Below, one piece after another: positions 39,739-53,100 of a stretch of 64,000 nt of DNA (position 1 is its first letter; each line of letters opens with the position of its first letter). The notes beneath the pieces are model-generated. The model did no database searches. It saw nothing but the letters and a program-made list of their open reading frames with translations, and was not told the origin of the DNA. The position numbers and the translations under genes are program-made. This DNA comes from Hyaloperonospora brassicae (taxonomy: Eukaryota; Oomycota; Peronosporomycetes; Peronosporales; Peronosporaceae). The stretch covers positions 248,001 through 312,000 of the forward strand of contig CANTFL010001482.1 of assembly GCA_947650285.1 (NCBI GenBank), in the 5' to 3' direction.

Positions 39739-41230
39739 TGTGGGGGGGGGGGGGTAACCTGATGTTACGCATGGACCTTGACTCACCTTGTGTACCCGTC
39801 GACTTGTGAGTTGCACTTTTCGGTAACTTCGGGCGGAGACCGAGATGTATTTACCTTGGAAATGGTAGAGCATCGGCCACGACTGGATTTGTATACTTGA
39901 TGGCCAGTAAGTGGTCACTCGATCGACTCGGTCGAGAGTGGGGTGATAACCAAATTCTTAAGGTAGCTTGTAGCTCCTGAGCGTTTGTTTAATTACAGAG
40001 GTGTTAATACACTGGCCTTTACCTTGCTCCCTACCCGTTAGGTTGGGAAGCCGCTTCTGAAAGTAATTCTTATGGGGGGTTGCTACTCGACAAACCCACA
40101 GTTCACATACTTCCTGAAGGTCTACTCGCGTTTGGTCTCGCCTCGCGGCTACCTTTAACGGGGGACAAAGTATATCACGTCCTTGGAACAGGCGGGTAGA
40201 CCTAGTGGATCTTTGGGGCCGCCACTTGACGATCCCACAAATCAAATACTTCCTGGTGTTCTATCCGCACTTGGTCTTGCTACTAAACTATATCCCACAG
40301 GGGAGAGAATTATAACTCGCCCCCGGAAAAGGCGTGCGGACCAATTACAAGCTTATTCAAATACGACGAATACTTTTTGCGTAGATTGCAATTTAACTTG
40401 TATTCGATATAGCCCTATCATCTAAATTGCTCTAAATTACCCTTGGCCGGTGCACTGCCTCTTTATATGACTGGTCAGGAGGAGCCAGATCTTAAGAGAC
40501 CGGGTCTACCAGCGAGGGACCCAGGTATACCGAGGAGGATCGGACCTACAAGCGAGGGACCCATATCCACCGAGAAGGGACCGGGTCTACCGATGGGGGA
40601 ACGGATTTGCCAGTGATAGATCCAGGTCTACCGAGGAGGGACCGTGTCTACCGATGAGGAACCGGGTCTTCTAGCGAGAGAGCCAGGTCTACCGAGGAGG
40701 GGACAAGTATACTAGTGAGAGACCGGTTCAACTCATGATGAACTCAGGTTTTCCGATGGGGAGCTAATCCCGTCATGAGGGCCCCAGGTTTACCAAATAG
40801 AAATTGGGTATCTCCACGAGGGACATGGTCTACCACTAAGAAACCCAGGTCTATCAATGAGGGACCGGGTCGATCACTGAGAAACCCAGGTCTATTTATG
40901 AGGTGCCGGGTCTAGCAATCAGGAAACGCGGTCGACTTCTGTCAGTACGGCTTAACCGGCACCTTGGCAACAATCTTCCTTTAATTGGTTTTGAGGACCC
41001 CTATCCAATGACAGCTGAACCTCTATTCAGTCCACTTCTCCTTCGGACATCCCCTTCCCTGAGAGGGATTGCTTGCTCCTTCACTGATCCTACATCGGGG
41101 TCTAGTATGCTTCGAACGCACTTCAACAGAGTCACACCTTGTCCTCGATCAGCCGTACAGCGGTTTGAGTACTAGCAAGTCTTCTTCACGTGAATCCCGT
41201 ACGTCATTCCTACCTAGTCCCTACGGTGTG
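39739..41230 (-). repeat. Degenerate LTR of third element
   Basis: It begins TGTGGGG; the first 100 bases read in reverse contain CGACGGGTACACAAGGTGAG and a C-rich run (positions 39742-39754 are 13 consecutive G). These are the landmarks of the 3' end of element 2-type LTRs. It is therefore an LTR on the minus strand, expanded by tandem repeats. An internal imperfect duplication (about 40090-40140 with 40230-40280) and the 20-bp array at 40497-40945 lie inside. The right boundary is uncertain. Confidence 0.55.
40497..40945 (+). repeat. Degenerate 20-bp tandem array, about 22 units
   Basis: Consecutive units of about 20-21 bp of the type GGACCGGGTCTACCGATGAG and GGACCCAGGTATACCGAGGAG, decaying towards the right end. 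At least 21 units can be laid out without a gap. Confidence 0.85.
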
Positions 41231-41259
41231 AGCTTAAATTAACTCGTGTCCGTGCAGCG

Positions 41260-42730
41260 ATGTCATCTCCTGTCTCTTACCCCGCCCCGCCTAACGCCGC
41301 GGTACCGCACCTCGCGGGATCCCCAGTAAAACCGTCCGATAATGCTAAGAGTTTTTTTCTTCCAATTAGCTGGCTGTTCCATTTCCGACTGGCGATGAGT
41401 CGGCCGTTGACGCTCTCCCACCATGTTTCTTCTCGCCGAACCAACCGCGGGACCCCTGCATCGTTACTTTCTGAATCTCTCCCAGACCGTGGGCCAGTCG
41501 CTTCCTCGATACCGTGTAGTCAATTGGACATGACTACGGCGACCTTATCGGTAAGATCGACGGTCGCGACACTTGTGATACCGTCGGTAAGCTCGCCGGC
41601 AGCGACCACAGCGACCATGACGACCTCATCGGTGAGCTCGACAGCCACGACCCAAACGACCCCGTTGGAGGTCTATACGGTAATCATTACAGCAACTCCG
41701 TCGGTGAAGGTGACCTCCACGACTACAGCAACCCCGTCGGTGAGCTCGACCTCCACGACCACAGCGACCCCGCCGGTGAGCTCCGTGAAAAAATCGCAGC
41801 GACCCCGTCGGTGAGCTCGATTGCAAATTTTCCCATCACATCGGTCTCCTCTGGGCACGACCACTCGGCCGTTCCTGTCGCTCTCCTCGATGCCCCTGTG
41901 GTCCTGCCTTCATCGGTTCAACTATGCCGGACATACCATCAATATTGGGTTGAAATGGACCTTAGCGTCCGAGATTGCGAAGGCAAACTTGCGCCTATTC
42001 CAGCTTGCACGGACCACTTGGTCGATCAGATTGAGTGTCTCGAGATCCTGTTGCATGACCGCCTCCTTCTCATCCGCCTACAACGTAAGGGTCTTTGGCG
42101 GGAAGGGGCGGTGGCCGACCACTTGCGTGGAAATTATATACAGCGAGTCCCAGTATACTCTCCTTGAAGCACGACTTAAATACCAGAATTTCTCCTTCGG
42201 CACTCCGGAGGTGCCATCTTGGAGGTAAGTCTCCGTCCTATGCTCGCTCCGACACGACGTCCACTCTTGGAAAACGACCTCTGCAAGCGTCATCTCGTAC
42301 AAATCCTATATCTATTAAGTTTCCAAATTCCACCACAGCAGGACGTCCATACCCCCCCTCCGCTCCGATCCGGGCTTCAGGTGGTGCTTCGTCTCCGGTC
42401 ACACTAAGGCCGTCAATTGACCTCCACAGCAGTGGCAGCGAGGTGGTGCGGGCGACTCAAGCGAAGTCGAGAGCCTTCGGTCGACGACCCATTAAACCTC
42501 CCAAGCGTCCAGGTAACGCATCCTATACCTAGGCCACCCCTCGTTCTACCACAAAGGCATCCGTTTCTCCTTCGAGCGTCTCGACCCCCACGATGTCTGT
42601 GAAGACTTCCTATCCTTCCGCCTCCTAGAATTTTACGAGGCCTACAAGCCCCACAGTTCTCACGCGTTCCGCTACGTCCACCCATCTTTCCACCAAGTCT
42701 CCGAATTAATGCGCTATCTTACCGACTTTG
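41260..42730 (+). pseudogene. Antisense-type gene of third element, N-terminal part
   Basis: It starts at ATG 41260 (M-S-S-P-V-S-Y-P-A-P-P), just after the LTR-like region, as element 1's antisense ORF does. Ser/Pro-rich N-terminus; residues about 100-180 are Thr/Ser-Val repeats. Later, frame-shifted blocks include a helical stretch (D-Q-I-E-C-L-E-I-L-L-H-D-R) at about 42020-42060 and a folded-looking C-terminal block at about 42530-42727 (F-Y-H-K-G-I-R-F-S-F-E-R-L, then L-M-R-Y-L-T-D-F-V-R). The equivalent gene in element 2 has the same overall order. Several stops and frameshifts, no intact protein. Confidence 0.5.
41545..41820 (+). repeat. 36-bp coding tandem repeat (Thr/Ser/Val)
   Basis: About seven imperfect copies of a 36-bp unit with the theme GCGACCCCGTCGGTGAGCTC, encoding T-A-T-P-S-V-S-S-T-S-T-T. 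Length is a multiple of three throughout most of the array, so the frame is kept, which suggests it was translated. Confidence 0.75.
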
Positions 42731-42959
42731 TCCGATAATAAAAGGGTACCGCCGCTCCGCTGAACCCGTCGCTCAAGCGAGCGATGTTCGGATAGTCGTA
42801 CTCTCACAGCAATTTGACCCCGGGCACAAAAATTAATCCGACTCCAATGGTGACGCGCACTAGGATCCGCAGCCTTCCTTCATTATCGCGTCAACCGCTA
42901 TGATTCCTGGTCTCCTGAGTCCGAAGCTTTTCATCTCGGCAGAAATGGTTTCATGGTCG

Positions 42960-44748
42960 TGTGGTAAAGTCACTAATTAAATGATGGGACGTGGATCGGT
43001 GGCCACCCAGTTAAGGTGTCACTTACTGGTGGAAAATGGGTCCATGGGACTCGGCGATCCAATGAGGAGATGGAAAACGATCTCAACGGGAATCGGCGAT
43101 CTGGTCCAACTGTCACCAGACTGATGGATACGGATCGACCTGAGACGGAGCGATCTGGGACAAGCCGACAGATAGAACGATTTCCATGGAGCGATCTGGG
43201 ACAAGGATCTGGGACCAGGTGATGTGGTATGACTCTGTGACGAAGGTGTAACATCCTGCAGATCGGTGATGCTCTCTACTGATCTCCCAAAGGGAGTACT
43301 GATTTAGGTTAATTTTGGCCCGATCTGGAAGTGGGGATGTTTGTGGGAGTCCGTGGGACCGTTATAAGAACTGTGGATGGTCCCGTTGAGCAGATAAACT
43401 CTTGGTGATGGTATCGGAGCACACACAATGAACGGAAGAACATATATGGCCGGATTGCACTATGTCGATCCTCAGCTATCTCGAATTGGGCATCAGATCG
43501 GTCATATTCCCCACTGATTATGAATATATCGCTGATGAGACTTTCGGATCATAACAGACATGCTTGTTAAAGGTCCGTGAGTGATGTCTCAAAAGTTCGG
43601 ATCGAAAGAGCCAGTGGAAGCCGTTTGAACTGACGTCGCAAAGCGGATTTGGACACATTTGGTATTTGAGTACTATTTTGGACCTTTTGGTATCAAAATT
43701 GGGTATTTGGTACACTTTTGGAATTTGCTCCTGTTTGGTGTCTATTTACGATATCGGGAGTGTTGGCGCTATCTTTGGAGTACAGGCCACGAAATTTCGA
43801 CACGTGTTCAAGGGGGCGGTCAAGTTTAAAGGTGATATCGACTTGGGGAGTGACCTACGGTTGGGAATAGGCTGAAAGATAGCTTGGCTAATAATTGGTT
43901 GGTAAATAAACAGACTTGAGCTCTACTTCTTCTGCACACGACGCGCGTTCCTCCCCTCTTCTCCGGGCAAGAATGATTTTGCGTCCCCGGAAGGTCAAGG
44001 CACGCGTGGTACAAGGACACAGAAGACCGATATTGGATTGTTGGCCAAGATCGGGAAGAGCGATCTCGGGATTTTTGGCTCGGATCGATCAAGTACTCAC
44101 ACTCAACTCAACTGCTAGGGTAGCAGTAACAAAAGGAAAAGGAAAAGGACATTGGACACAAGATCTCGAGACGGCTCAAGTGGTCAGAAGATCTGGACAA
44201 GGCGTTTAAGACAAGACCGAGCAAGATCGAAGCGGTCTACTGGCCATATCGGCGTGTTTCATTTTGTCGAAACCAAGAACCGATGTGTCCATATTGCGCA
44301 CTTCCGGCAAGATCGACCGATCCCGAGACCAGATCGGACCGATCCCAACGCAAGATCGACGCAAGACGATTATTTGCTGAGTGAAGATTTCCGCACAGCG
44401 AAGACCCCGATCCCGAAGACGAATCGAGATCGGTGTGATTCAAGATCGAGATCGCGACATCTCCAAATAGAGATCGCCGTGACTCAAGATCAAGATCGCA
44501 GAACCCCTGTTCGTGGTGTGAAGATTTCCGTACCGGAAGCGAACGCTAAACCCCAAACCCTCAGCGAGAACGACATCTCCCAGGCCATTACGAAAAGCTC
44601 AAGCCAGACCAACCGACGGGTACACAAGGTGAGCACAAGGCTATACAACAAGGCACGGATCGGAGTACCCCCTCCGTGAGTCGGCAAGTCTGGGCAAGTG
44701 GAAGATCGACATTCACTAAGGTAATTTTGTGGGATCGACTTCACCACA
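42960..44748 (+). mobile_element. Solo gypsy LTR with GTCG target duplication
   Basis: 1789 bp starting TGTGGTAAAG and ending TTCACCACA, flanked by GTCG at 42956-42959 and 44749-44752. The 3' third shares the family landmarks (GACGGCTCAAGTGGTCAGAAG, CCGACGGGTACACAAGGTGAG, GGAGTACCCCCTCCGT). It is rich in GATC (for example 44330-44510). It lies inside the decayed antisense-type gene of the third element. Confidence 0.9.
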
Positions 44749-44859
44749 GTCGCTATGGCTTATTAACTCGTCGTCCATCATAACGATGGTCCCAGATGAC
44801 TTGGTCGATCGTCTGGAGCTGCCTTGAAGCTGATTTGGTTTATCGGACGGTGACACCGA

Positions 44860-45245
44860 CCGACCCCTAGAATGGAAGTTCACGCTTTTGAGCTCATCGA
44901 TTATCAGGAACTGATTGGAATAGAGGCTTGGGTCGCCGTCAGATTCTTGCTTTCTCCCATAACGTTCCGACCGGTGAGATGGTTCACCGACTTGATCGCC
45001 GCCTACGAACAGTTTGATGAAGATCATTTCCAAGCACTCAAAGAGGCGACCCACAGTATGTTGATTCTAAGTAGCAAGCTATCACAAATACCTTCCTCGC
45101 CTCCCACTGCAGCACCCGAAATAAATGTAGAGGTAGGGAGGTCAAAGCTTGGCGGACGGTGGCCGGTCTGATTTATCAGGGGATTAACAAAGGTCACTTT
45201 GACCTCAATATCGTCCTGGACCCATTCTTCCGCCATTTCTCCCGT
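44860..45245 (+). pseudogene. Antisense-type gene of third element, C-terminal part
   Basis: The frame 44872-45171 has L-L-S-P-I-T-F-R-P-V-R-W-F-T-D-L and F-D-E-D-H-F-Q-A-L. These align with element 2's antisense protein (I-A-P-I-S-F-S-R-I-G-W-F-D-Q-L, then E-D-R-N-R-Q-A-L). Just downstream in another frame is L-N-I-V-L-D-P-F-F-R-H-F-S, matching element 2's R-D-I-L-L-D-P-L-F-L-H-L. No pol sequence follows, so the third element is truncated. Confidence 0.6.
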
Positions 45246-46269
45246 CCCCGCTTCGTAATGTATTAATTTTCTGGTCTTGAGGTTGGGTCAAACCCATTCA
45301 AACGATATATTGATCAAAGTAGATATGGCTGTCGTCAGTGGTGCTAATCATCGATTGCGTTATCGTACTATATTATAAAGCGTATTGAAGAGCTGTGAAG
45401 CAAACATATTAATACTTGTATCAGAAGAATCATCCCTCACTTCTTCTAACGTAAAGCATAAGGTCGAGCATGTTAATTATCTCATTGCATTATCCAAATA
45501 ACAAAAAGAGGTAGAGAAACGCTAAACAAAGCCCCTCGAAGCACTAAATCTGATTATTCTTGTTAACTGCAGCTTGACGTAAAAGACGCTCCGTAAATTT
45601 GCGTTTTATATGTACATACAGTAATGGGATTGACGAAAGCAAAATATCTTATCATGTAGGTCAATACAACCAGAAGAAAATGTGCTAGACAGTTTAAAGT
45701 TGATTAAGGCGGCATTCGGAGAGCACCTGAATATATACTACGACCCATAAATCTACTTATCATTGTATATGACAAGCATTAGTTATCATTTCAATATTTC
45801 TCTCGCTATATTTTGTATGATAAATTGCGGTAAGAGATGCTAAGATGATTAATGGACCTATTATAATCCAAGTTCTCTACGAAGCGCTATTTATATAATG
45901 ATTCAGAATACACTGCTGAAATATTGCCGAAGAACTGTTCATGTTCTGATGATCTCTTTGTCTCAAGTTCCATCACAAGCTGGTAAATTTATGAAGTATA
46001 CATCAGTGCTATATGTTTGTATTTAAATGGTAATCATATTATATGATATTTCAACGAACTAACTCCAAGCCGATTTAAACAAGGAGTACAAGCTGAGAAA
46101 AAAGCAGACTGATTTGAATGTCTGGAGTCATTCTTTATATTTGTAAAGCTCCCCTATCATATATTGTTTTGGTCTCATTCTTCTTGTTACTTCCCATTCG
46201 AATCTGTTGGTAGTGTGATGAAGCAGGTCGAGAAGTATGGACCGCTTTTCGCGCTGCAACGAAGTACTA
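45246..46269. other. AT-rich stretch, nothing recognised
   Basis: No ORF with a recognisable motif, no repeat with a partner in the window that I could see. Confidence 0.6.
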
Positions 46270-47132
46270 GTTTGCTGTATGTGTGAACCACACAATGAGA
46301 TGAACCACGCAATGAGGTGCATTACACATCAAGATATTGGACACCGCTATCTTAAATGAGGCGGTCATAGATGATGCGATCTTGTGTGACGTGATCTTAG
46401 GATATAATTTTGGAAGACGCAACCTACAGATATCATCTTGGATGATGTGATATACGGTGACGCGATCTCGTGAACTGCAATCTTCGGATGAAAAGGTCAC
46501 GGCAATCTGGCTTACACCACCGAATGAAATGCAATCAAAATCTCGACAGCACAAGTCGATATATGAAGGTCCATCCGAACAAAGATAATAGAATTAGTCA
46601 TAGGTACAATGTTTGGCTGAATAAATTAAATTTACTTATAAATGCACAAGTTTCGTTCTTCTTTTTGGGTGGGTATAGGCATCCGACGTCAAGGGAGATC
46701 TTCCGACCACAGAAACGATCACTCCCTTATTTTTTGGCCTGGGTTGCAAGACATTCTCCAATCTCCCTCACAGGCAAAATGACACAGATCGCAAGATCGC
46801 GAGACGGCTCAAGTGGTCAGAAGGCTCGCGAATTTAGCTTATCATTTGGACAAGACGATTTCATTGAGATCAGAGTGGCTCATGTCAAGCATCCTAAAAG
46901 TAAATCCGTGGTCGTATGAAAATTTCTATATGATCGCCAACCCATCGCAATCACGGTCATGTTATTTATCGACACGAGTCCACCTGAAATAGTGGAGCCC
47001 GCCCTCCCGACAGGTACACAAGATGAGGTCGGATAAAAGTACAAACTCGGAGTAACCCCTCCGTTTTTCGTTTGTCTGGGAGCCAATACAGAGCCGATAT
47101 CGCAATAATCTTGCGAACACCACTCCTTAACA
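46270..47132 (+). mobile_element. Decayed element 2-type LTR remnant
   Basis: The part 46660-47132 follows the 3' half of the element 2 LTR: GAGACGGCTCAAGTGGTCAG, GAGTCCACCTGAA, then CCCGCCCTCCCGACAGGTACACAAG and a degenerate end CCACTCCTTAACA. The 5' half (46270-46660) is much decayed. No target duplication was found. Confidence 0.6.
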
Positions 47133-50100
47133 GTAGTCAGTATATACAAGAATTCCACCTTCAATATTTGCAATATTTTAATTTCGTAGAAGCAGACAAC
47201 TTATATCCGACGAGGGTTTTTTACCGTTCGGGTGGGACGTCTTTAGTTACCGATAAGCAATCGAAAATTATTATCATAACCATCATGACCATCGTCTACG
47301 TCAATGTCCTTTTTGTTTTATACTATTGAGCATATTAGGTCTAGATGACGATCTTATATCATCTTAAAAAGGGAATTGTGGCATTAATGCAAGTCGTATC
47401 AGTAAAGTTCTTTCAATTTATATTACGGTGCATACTAGCAGTTTGAGCCTTAACAGCACCACTAGTTCTATGCGATCTTAAAAACAAATCGAAAGTAGTA
47501 GAAGAGAATAATATGGAGATAAACAATGTACCAAAAGCTAGTAGCAAGTATTACCATAACAGATTTAAAAATTTAAGAACATCCTTTTGTTTTGCGGTCT
47601 CCAAGGTTTAGCTCCTTTAAATGATGTTCAGCGCACCCAACAATGCCGGATAGATTGGAACATAAAAAGGTGTTCATGATGACCAATATATTGCCACCTA
47701 TAAAAACGATAACACCGACAATACCTTGATATAATCTTCATATACTGCTTTTTATACTCCATATAATCATGGTGCACTCACGTGAATGATGTTCAAAATA
47801 TATAGGAAGAACAAAAGGAGCTATTAGTCGCGCCGCGCGACGAGTGTCATTTAGTAGTGGTTTAATTTACATCCTCATATTATCGTTTTTTGTGATGAAT
47901 GACTAAGAAATGGACGCGATGAAAATGAAGAAGACGAAAGACGAATATAAAAACTGACTGGCAGAGTTCCTTTAGGTAATTAGTTTGCTACTGATTTGTG
48001 CTGCAATCATAACGTACCAGCGCGTTTAGCCTCGCTTCTGAATTCAGTAGTGCTTATTAATTCGCGTTCCTCACTTTCCTACTCATACGGTCAATATCCA
48101 ATTCTTAAGAGTACTTACACTTTATATATACATGTTTATTTTTACTACTATAGAGTTGTTCTCGATGTCTTTAAAAGTAAACATTGATATAGACGGCCTT
48201 TATGTGTAGTCTAACACATCCGGCACAACGTTATTTAGGCAGCATAATTTACAGTTTACTCATCTGCATTAATTCATTCGGCGATTGTCGTACTCATTGC
48301 TCATTCAATGTGTCAACATACATGACAATGATGTCGCTCGAGATAATTCTCATGGATTTAGATTTCATTTGTTCTAAAATCATGCCAGTGATGCCATAGA
48401 CCAGTCAGTCCTGTTGGAATATCTCCTGAACGTTCGAATACGATAGTTGTGTGACCTGCGCTTGTATACAATGAGATTAGACACCTTTTTTTCTGATACA
48501 TTCTTATATTTATTGACTGCTGAACATATATCAATTCATTGCGTGCCACAGTGTCACAAGTCCAAAGGCATCCTCAACAGATAACGTACGGAAACTGTAA
48601 ATTGCATTTCTTTTATCAGCAATCCACCTCCATTCTTTTGCTGGCGTGTTGCAGCCTTAATAGATAACCAAGATAGGGTGGCAGTCCATAAAAGCGATAA
48701 ATATAGGTGGAGGTCATTTAATTCGGCATTTTTAGGAGCTTAATCAATCAAAATTTGTAAAAGATTCAAAAGTCAATTTTATCGAGTAGAACAGCGCCAA
48801 AATTAGCCCTTATTCAAATAAAAGCATCTATCGCGACAAAATCGAAACTATGTATCATCACGTAATGGTTATTTGCAAGTAAGACAAGAGAATTGTTTGA
48901 CCGTTTAAAAGCTATACGTCAGTATGTACTTATTTTTATTGATAGGACTACAATCAACATTAGCGCGAATGTTTTCAGTTTTACGGTCCTTATATGGACG
49001 AGTACACGACACCCGATACAGTAATAACGAAGCAAATTAAAAAAAAGTAATAGATATACGAAATCAAATAAGCGATCGTGCGAATCAGTGTTTTCAGATA
49101 TGTCAATTAACCATCCCTCTCCTCTTGGATCTAGCAATGTATTTGATGTGCTACAGTTGAAAGTCGCGAATTAAGCGACTTATTTCTTTCTTTTATACTC
49201 AAGAGCGGTTTTCTTATAATGATTGCACGAGAAATGATTTACAACATCTAAATAACCCCACTGGCTTTTGTAAATTTAATGGAAATTGTACATATGTACA
49301 ACTATATTGTCGTACGAACTATACGGACGATTCACACAAATGTTAGAAAAGAGATTGAAGATCAACAGAGGTCGGAAAACTGCATTTGTGAACACCAAAA
49401 GCAATTGTCGTCCTATCGTCAAATTCATATATTTTAGACCTCATTTGATATACCGGGCAAGGCAAATGCCTATAATTCCTTGAGATCTCTGGAATAAGCG
49501 GTTCCGGATGTATACATGATCTACAATCTGAAAAGCCATTACTATAATATGCTGACAACAAATCCACTATTAAGGCCTCCGAGTAATGATTCGTAGCATG
49601 ACACATCATTGTAATTAGTATGAGTACGATTTAATTGTCTTTGTACAATTTATATGTAATTATATCAGTTACCTACAGCATTGTTCGTCATTGCTAGCAT
49701 TTTGCCTGTGCTTAGCCTAGCCGTTCAGCTTGAAGACATATATTCATCTTCGACGATCTGGAGACTGCAATAATTCATCTTCTGGATTCGCAAAGGGAGT
49801 CTAAGATTGCTGTCAATTACGGCGCAACGTGACACGTTTATTCGCCTCATTGATAGGAAGGATAGGTATACCTAGTCAACATTGTCATAACAAAAAATTA
49901 TTTTTTGCGTCAATTCTCCGTTTTTACAAAACTCCTACTTTGTGATATAAACTTACAGGATGCACTGCTAATTATACGTATGACGTATCTCGCTGCGTCT
50001 TTGCGACTTAGAAACCTATTAGCACATATCAGGTTACTTTTTTCGGCTAGTCAATACTTCTATATAATTTTTCTCGCGCTACGAGTAGAAAAATTAAATT

Positions 50101-53100
50101 AATAAGTAATGCGGAAAATATTGTCATTTAACTTACTCCTGACAATCGAGTGTACCCATTCGATTAAGATCTCTTGCTCTTTAAACAAGGCTGGTGCATA
50201 GAATTTGTAAATTTTGTTGCCAGTCGTATAAGTCAGCACTAAAATCCGAGGCTAAGTCCTCGACTAGTTTGTTTCTTTCTTCACTTCAATAACACCCTAT
50301 AAAGGTACCGACTATCATGCATATTATATGAATCGTAACAATACCTTAAAAAATATCCTATATGTAGACAGCACCGAATATGTACCATGAATAAACGCAC
50401 AACAATACTCAAGATTCATCTCGTATATTGTGCGTGATTGTTTAAGCCACGATCAAATCAAGTTACACCACAATGTTACTGAATCGTCGAATCGGACACT
50501 CATTCGTGCATATCTTTTAAATTTTGTCATTCATTAATTTTACGACGCCAATTTAATACGTGTCGTAAACTCTAATTTCTGGTACCCCGAATTATATATA
50601 CGTTTACATAAGGTGCCTTCGGTAACCTTTACATTCATCGCAACTTACGTTGTCGACCAATGACTCTGGACGTCATGTTTTCCATATATTTGCGGATTTA
50701 AAGTAACAATAGATTAAATTGTTAACAGAAGGCACGGCCATATTATGCGAAGAAATAAGTAGCGGCTTTGCAGAATGAGCTTACATTTTGTATCCCGATT
50801 ATACAGCAAGCATTCTGATCAGTATGCTTTCCAAAACCGAGAGTCAGAACAACGAGACTTATAGGTACGTTCATTTTTACAGCCGCTGAGTCAAGGGAGG
50901 TATAATCTGGACTGTGCATTCGTGATTGTAGCTACACCAGGAATAATTGAATTTAATGGTTTCATTAACATTTTTCGTTAAAATAATAATTATTAAGTTC
51001 TACGGATGATACAGCATGAGGATCAGTTCATCGATCCAGATAGAAAAAAACATATAGTAATAAAATGTAAGCATTTCTATGAATTGTTATCATGCCAATC
51101 TGATATAAAAAATATGTTGTCATAATACTTTTTTATTTCCAAAGGTAATGTATAACATCATTATTTCGATTATGATAAATGACGAAAATTTTATCATACA
51201 GGATATTTAAATAATTAAGAATCTAAGGTAATTTACTCTACTGACTTTGCTTTTAATTATATATTATCTTTTCATGGTACAGCTTTTGTACATAAATATA
51301 AGCGAAACGATAAGAGTCATGCAAATTCATAGTTTCATATCGTCACACATTCAGCTTCGAGGAAGTAGCTTTAGAGCATACCTCAACCAAGAATATCAAA
51401 AATACATTAGCGCGAACCTTTACGTCAGAAAGCTTAAGGCCAATGAAAACTCACATCAATGTCAAATGCCATTACTTCGAGGCATTACTTGCGAATGTAT
51501 CATATTTGAAGATTTCTTTTCAAAGTGTTTAAGTAGTGTTTACCCGCTTCGATTTTATAGCACCATGTACTTGCAAGCGCCTTAACAAAATACTAAGTGG
51601 CCATCTTCTTTTTGCGGTAGCCGAATTTGGTCAGAGCTTTGATTTGGCAGCAAGATATTTTTGTGTCTTATCCCTTTCGTGCCATTACACTTTATAATAT
51701 CAAGTTTAGGTCTATGAGGTGATTTTTCCGACACCCCCCCCCGTAGCGAGACAATATTCGTGTGGCAAATATATATTAACTTTCATTTCACAAATATTCC
51801 TTTAAAATTACAAATGTGTGCTGGTGGTTATATGATACTCTATTCTGTATATTACGTGTTTATACATCTGCTTAAAACTCTTCAAGATGGACATGCCGAC
51901 CATTTTGTCCGCTATCGCTATTTACCTATATTTACTAATAAAGTGGACCTCTCTGAATAAATTTGGCAAAAGGGTGAGGAAGGAGTGCGTTATCATTGAT
52001 CGTTGATACAACACTTAAATTATCCATTAATCAAGATTCTAATATGGTATGGATTGTAGAAAAGTAGGAATCAATTGTTAATTCATATATCTAAACGAGT
52101 AATACATCATTCAGTTTCCACTGTTATCAATACGCAAGTGCTAATTGGTCATGAGCTTTACGACTACTTTAAATGGAACAATGATCGCACAGCCGCAGTG
52201 AGCCTTGACGTCGGCCACATAAACGCTAGGGAGTACTCATCTGTTCTCCAAGGCAAAACGAAGGTTTATAAAATGAAAGATGACGTCATCTCATATACAC
52301 AGCTCTTGCTCACCTGTCGGTGTTAGTGGCGTCAACGTCAAAACAATGACATCTCTCATCGTTCTTTAAGCGCGGATGATACAAATAATTATCGCAGCTG
52401 AAGCCAACATATGGCGAAAAAATTATGGGCGCGATTGGATCAAAAAGTTGTTTCCTAGCAGCAGAAAGTAATCGCGATGTTACATCGATGATGTTCAGAT
52501 TGAAGATCTCGATCATTTTATGGGTCTTTTCAAGAAACGGACAACTCCACACGAACATCGTTCAGTACGGGGCATTGAAGTGATGCGAATCATCGGGATG
52601 ATCGCAGAGCACAAACAGCATTGCCGGCGCTTAAAATTGAATATATAGTGCGCGGCGGTACAAGAATATGCGTTCCACATAAAGCCGGAAGAACAACATG
52701 CGATATGAGTTCCGTATATGCGTTAACGAAAACTAGTTGAAATTTCAATATCTCACAGATGTATCAAGGTCGGGATCCGCTTTCTTATAAAGGTAGGATG
52801 TTACGGCGTCAGGTATAGTAGGCATTAGATACATGCAGCTATAAATTGTCTGGAGATGTGATCACTTTGCTGAATGAGCTTCCGAATAGTGTTTTTCCCA
52901 TCTCGCTTTCAGCAAATAGGTAGGGTGTGGTGAGCCCCATCACGATTCGCGAACATTTTTGTCTAGCTATTACACAAAAGAGGAATGATAAATAACGGGT
53001 TAATATCGATGTAAAATGATCACGGCAAATTTGTATGTCGCGAACAATTTGTTAGACATATGATCCAAATCACTACCTCGAAGGCGGTGGGTGATGCATG

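Noticed and set aside
39742..39754. Run of 13 G as a G-quadruplex or telomere-like signal
   Set aside because: It corresponds to the expanded C-run seen near the 3' end of related LTRs, so it is explained by the LTR.
51247..51585. 112-codon ORF in the AT-rich region
   Set aside because: No motif, biased only by AT content, no neighbours; looks like chance.
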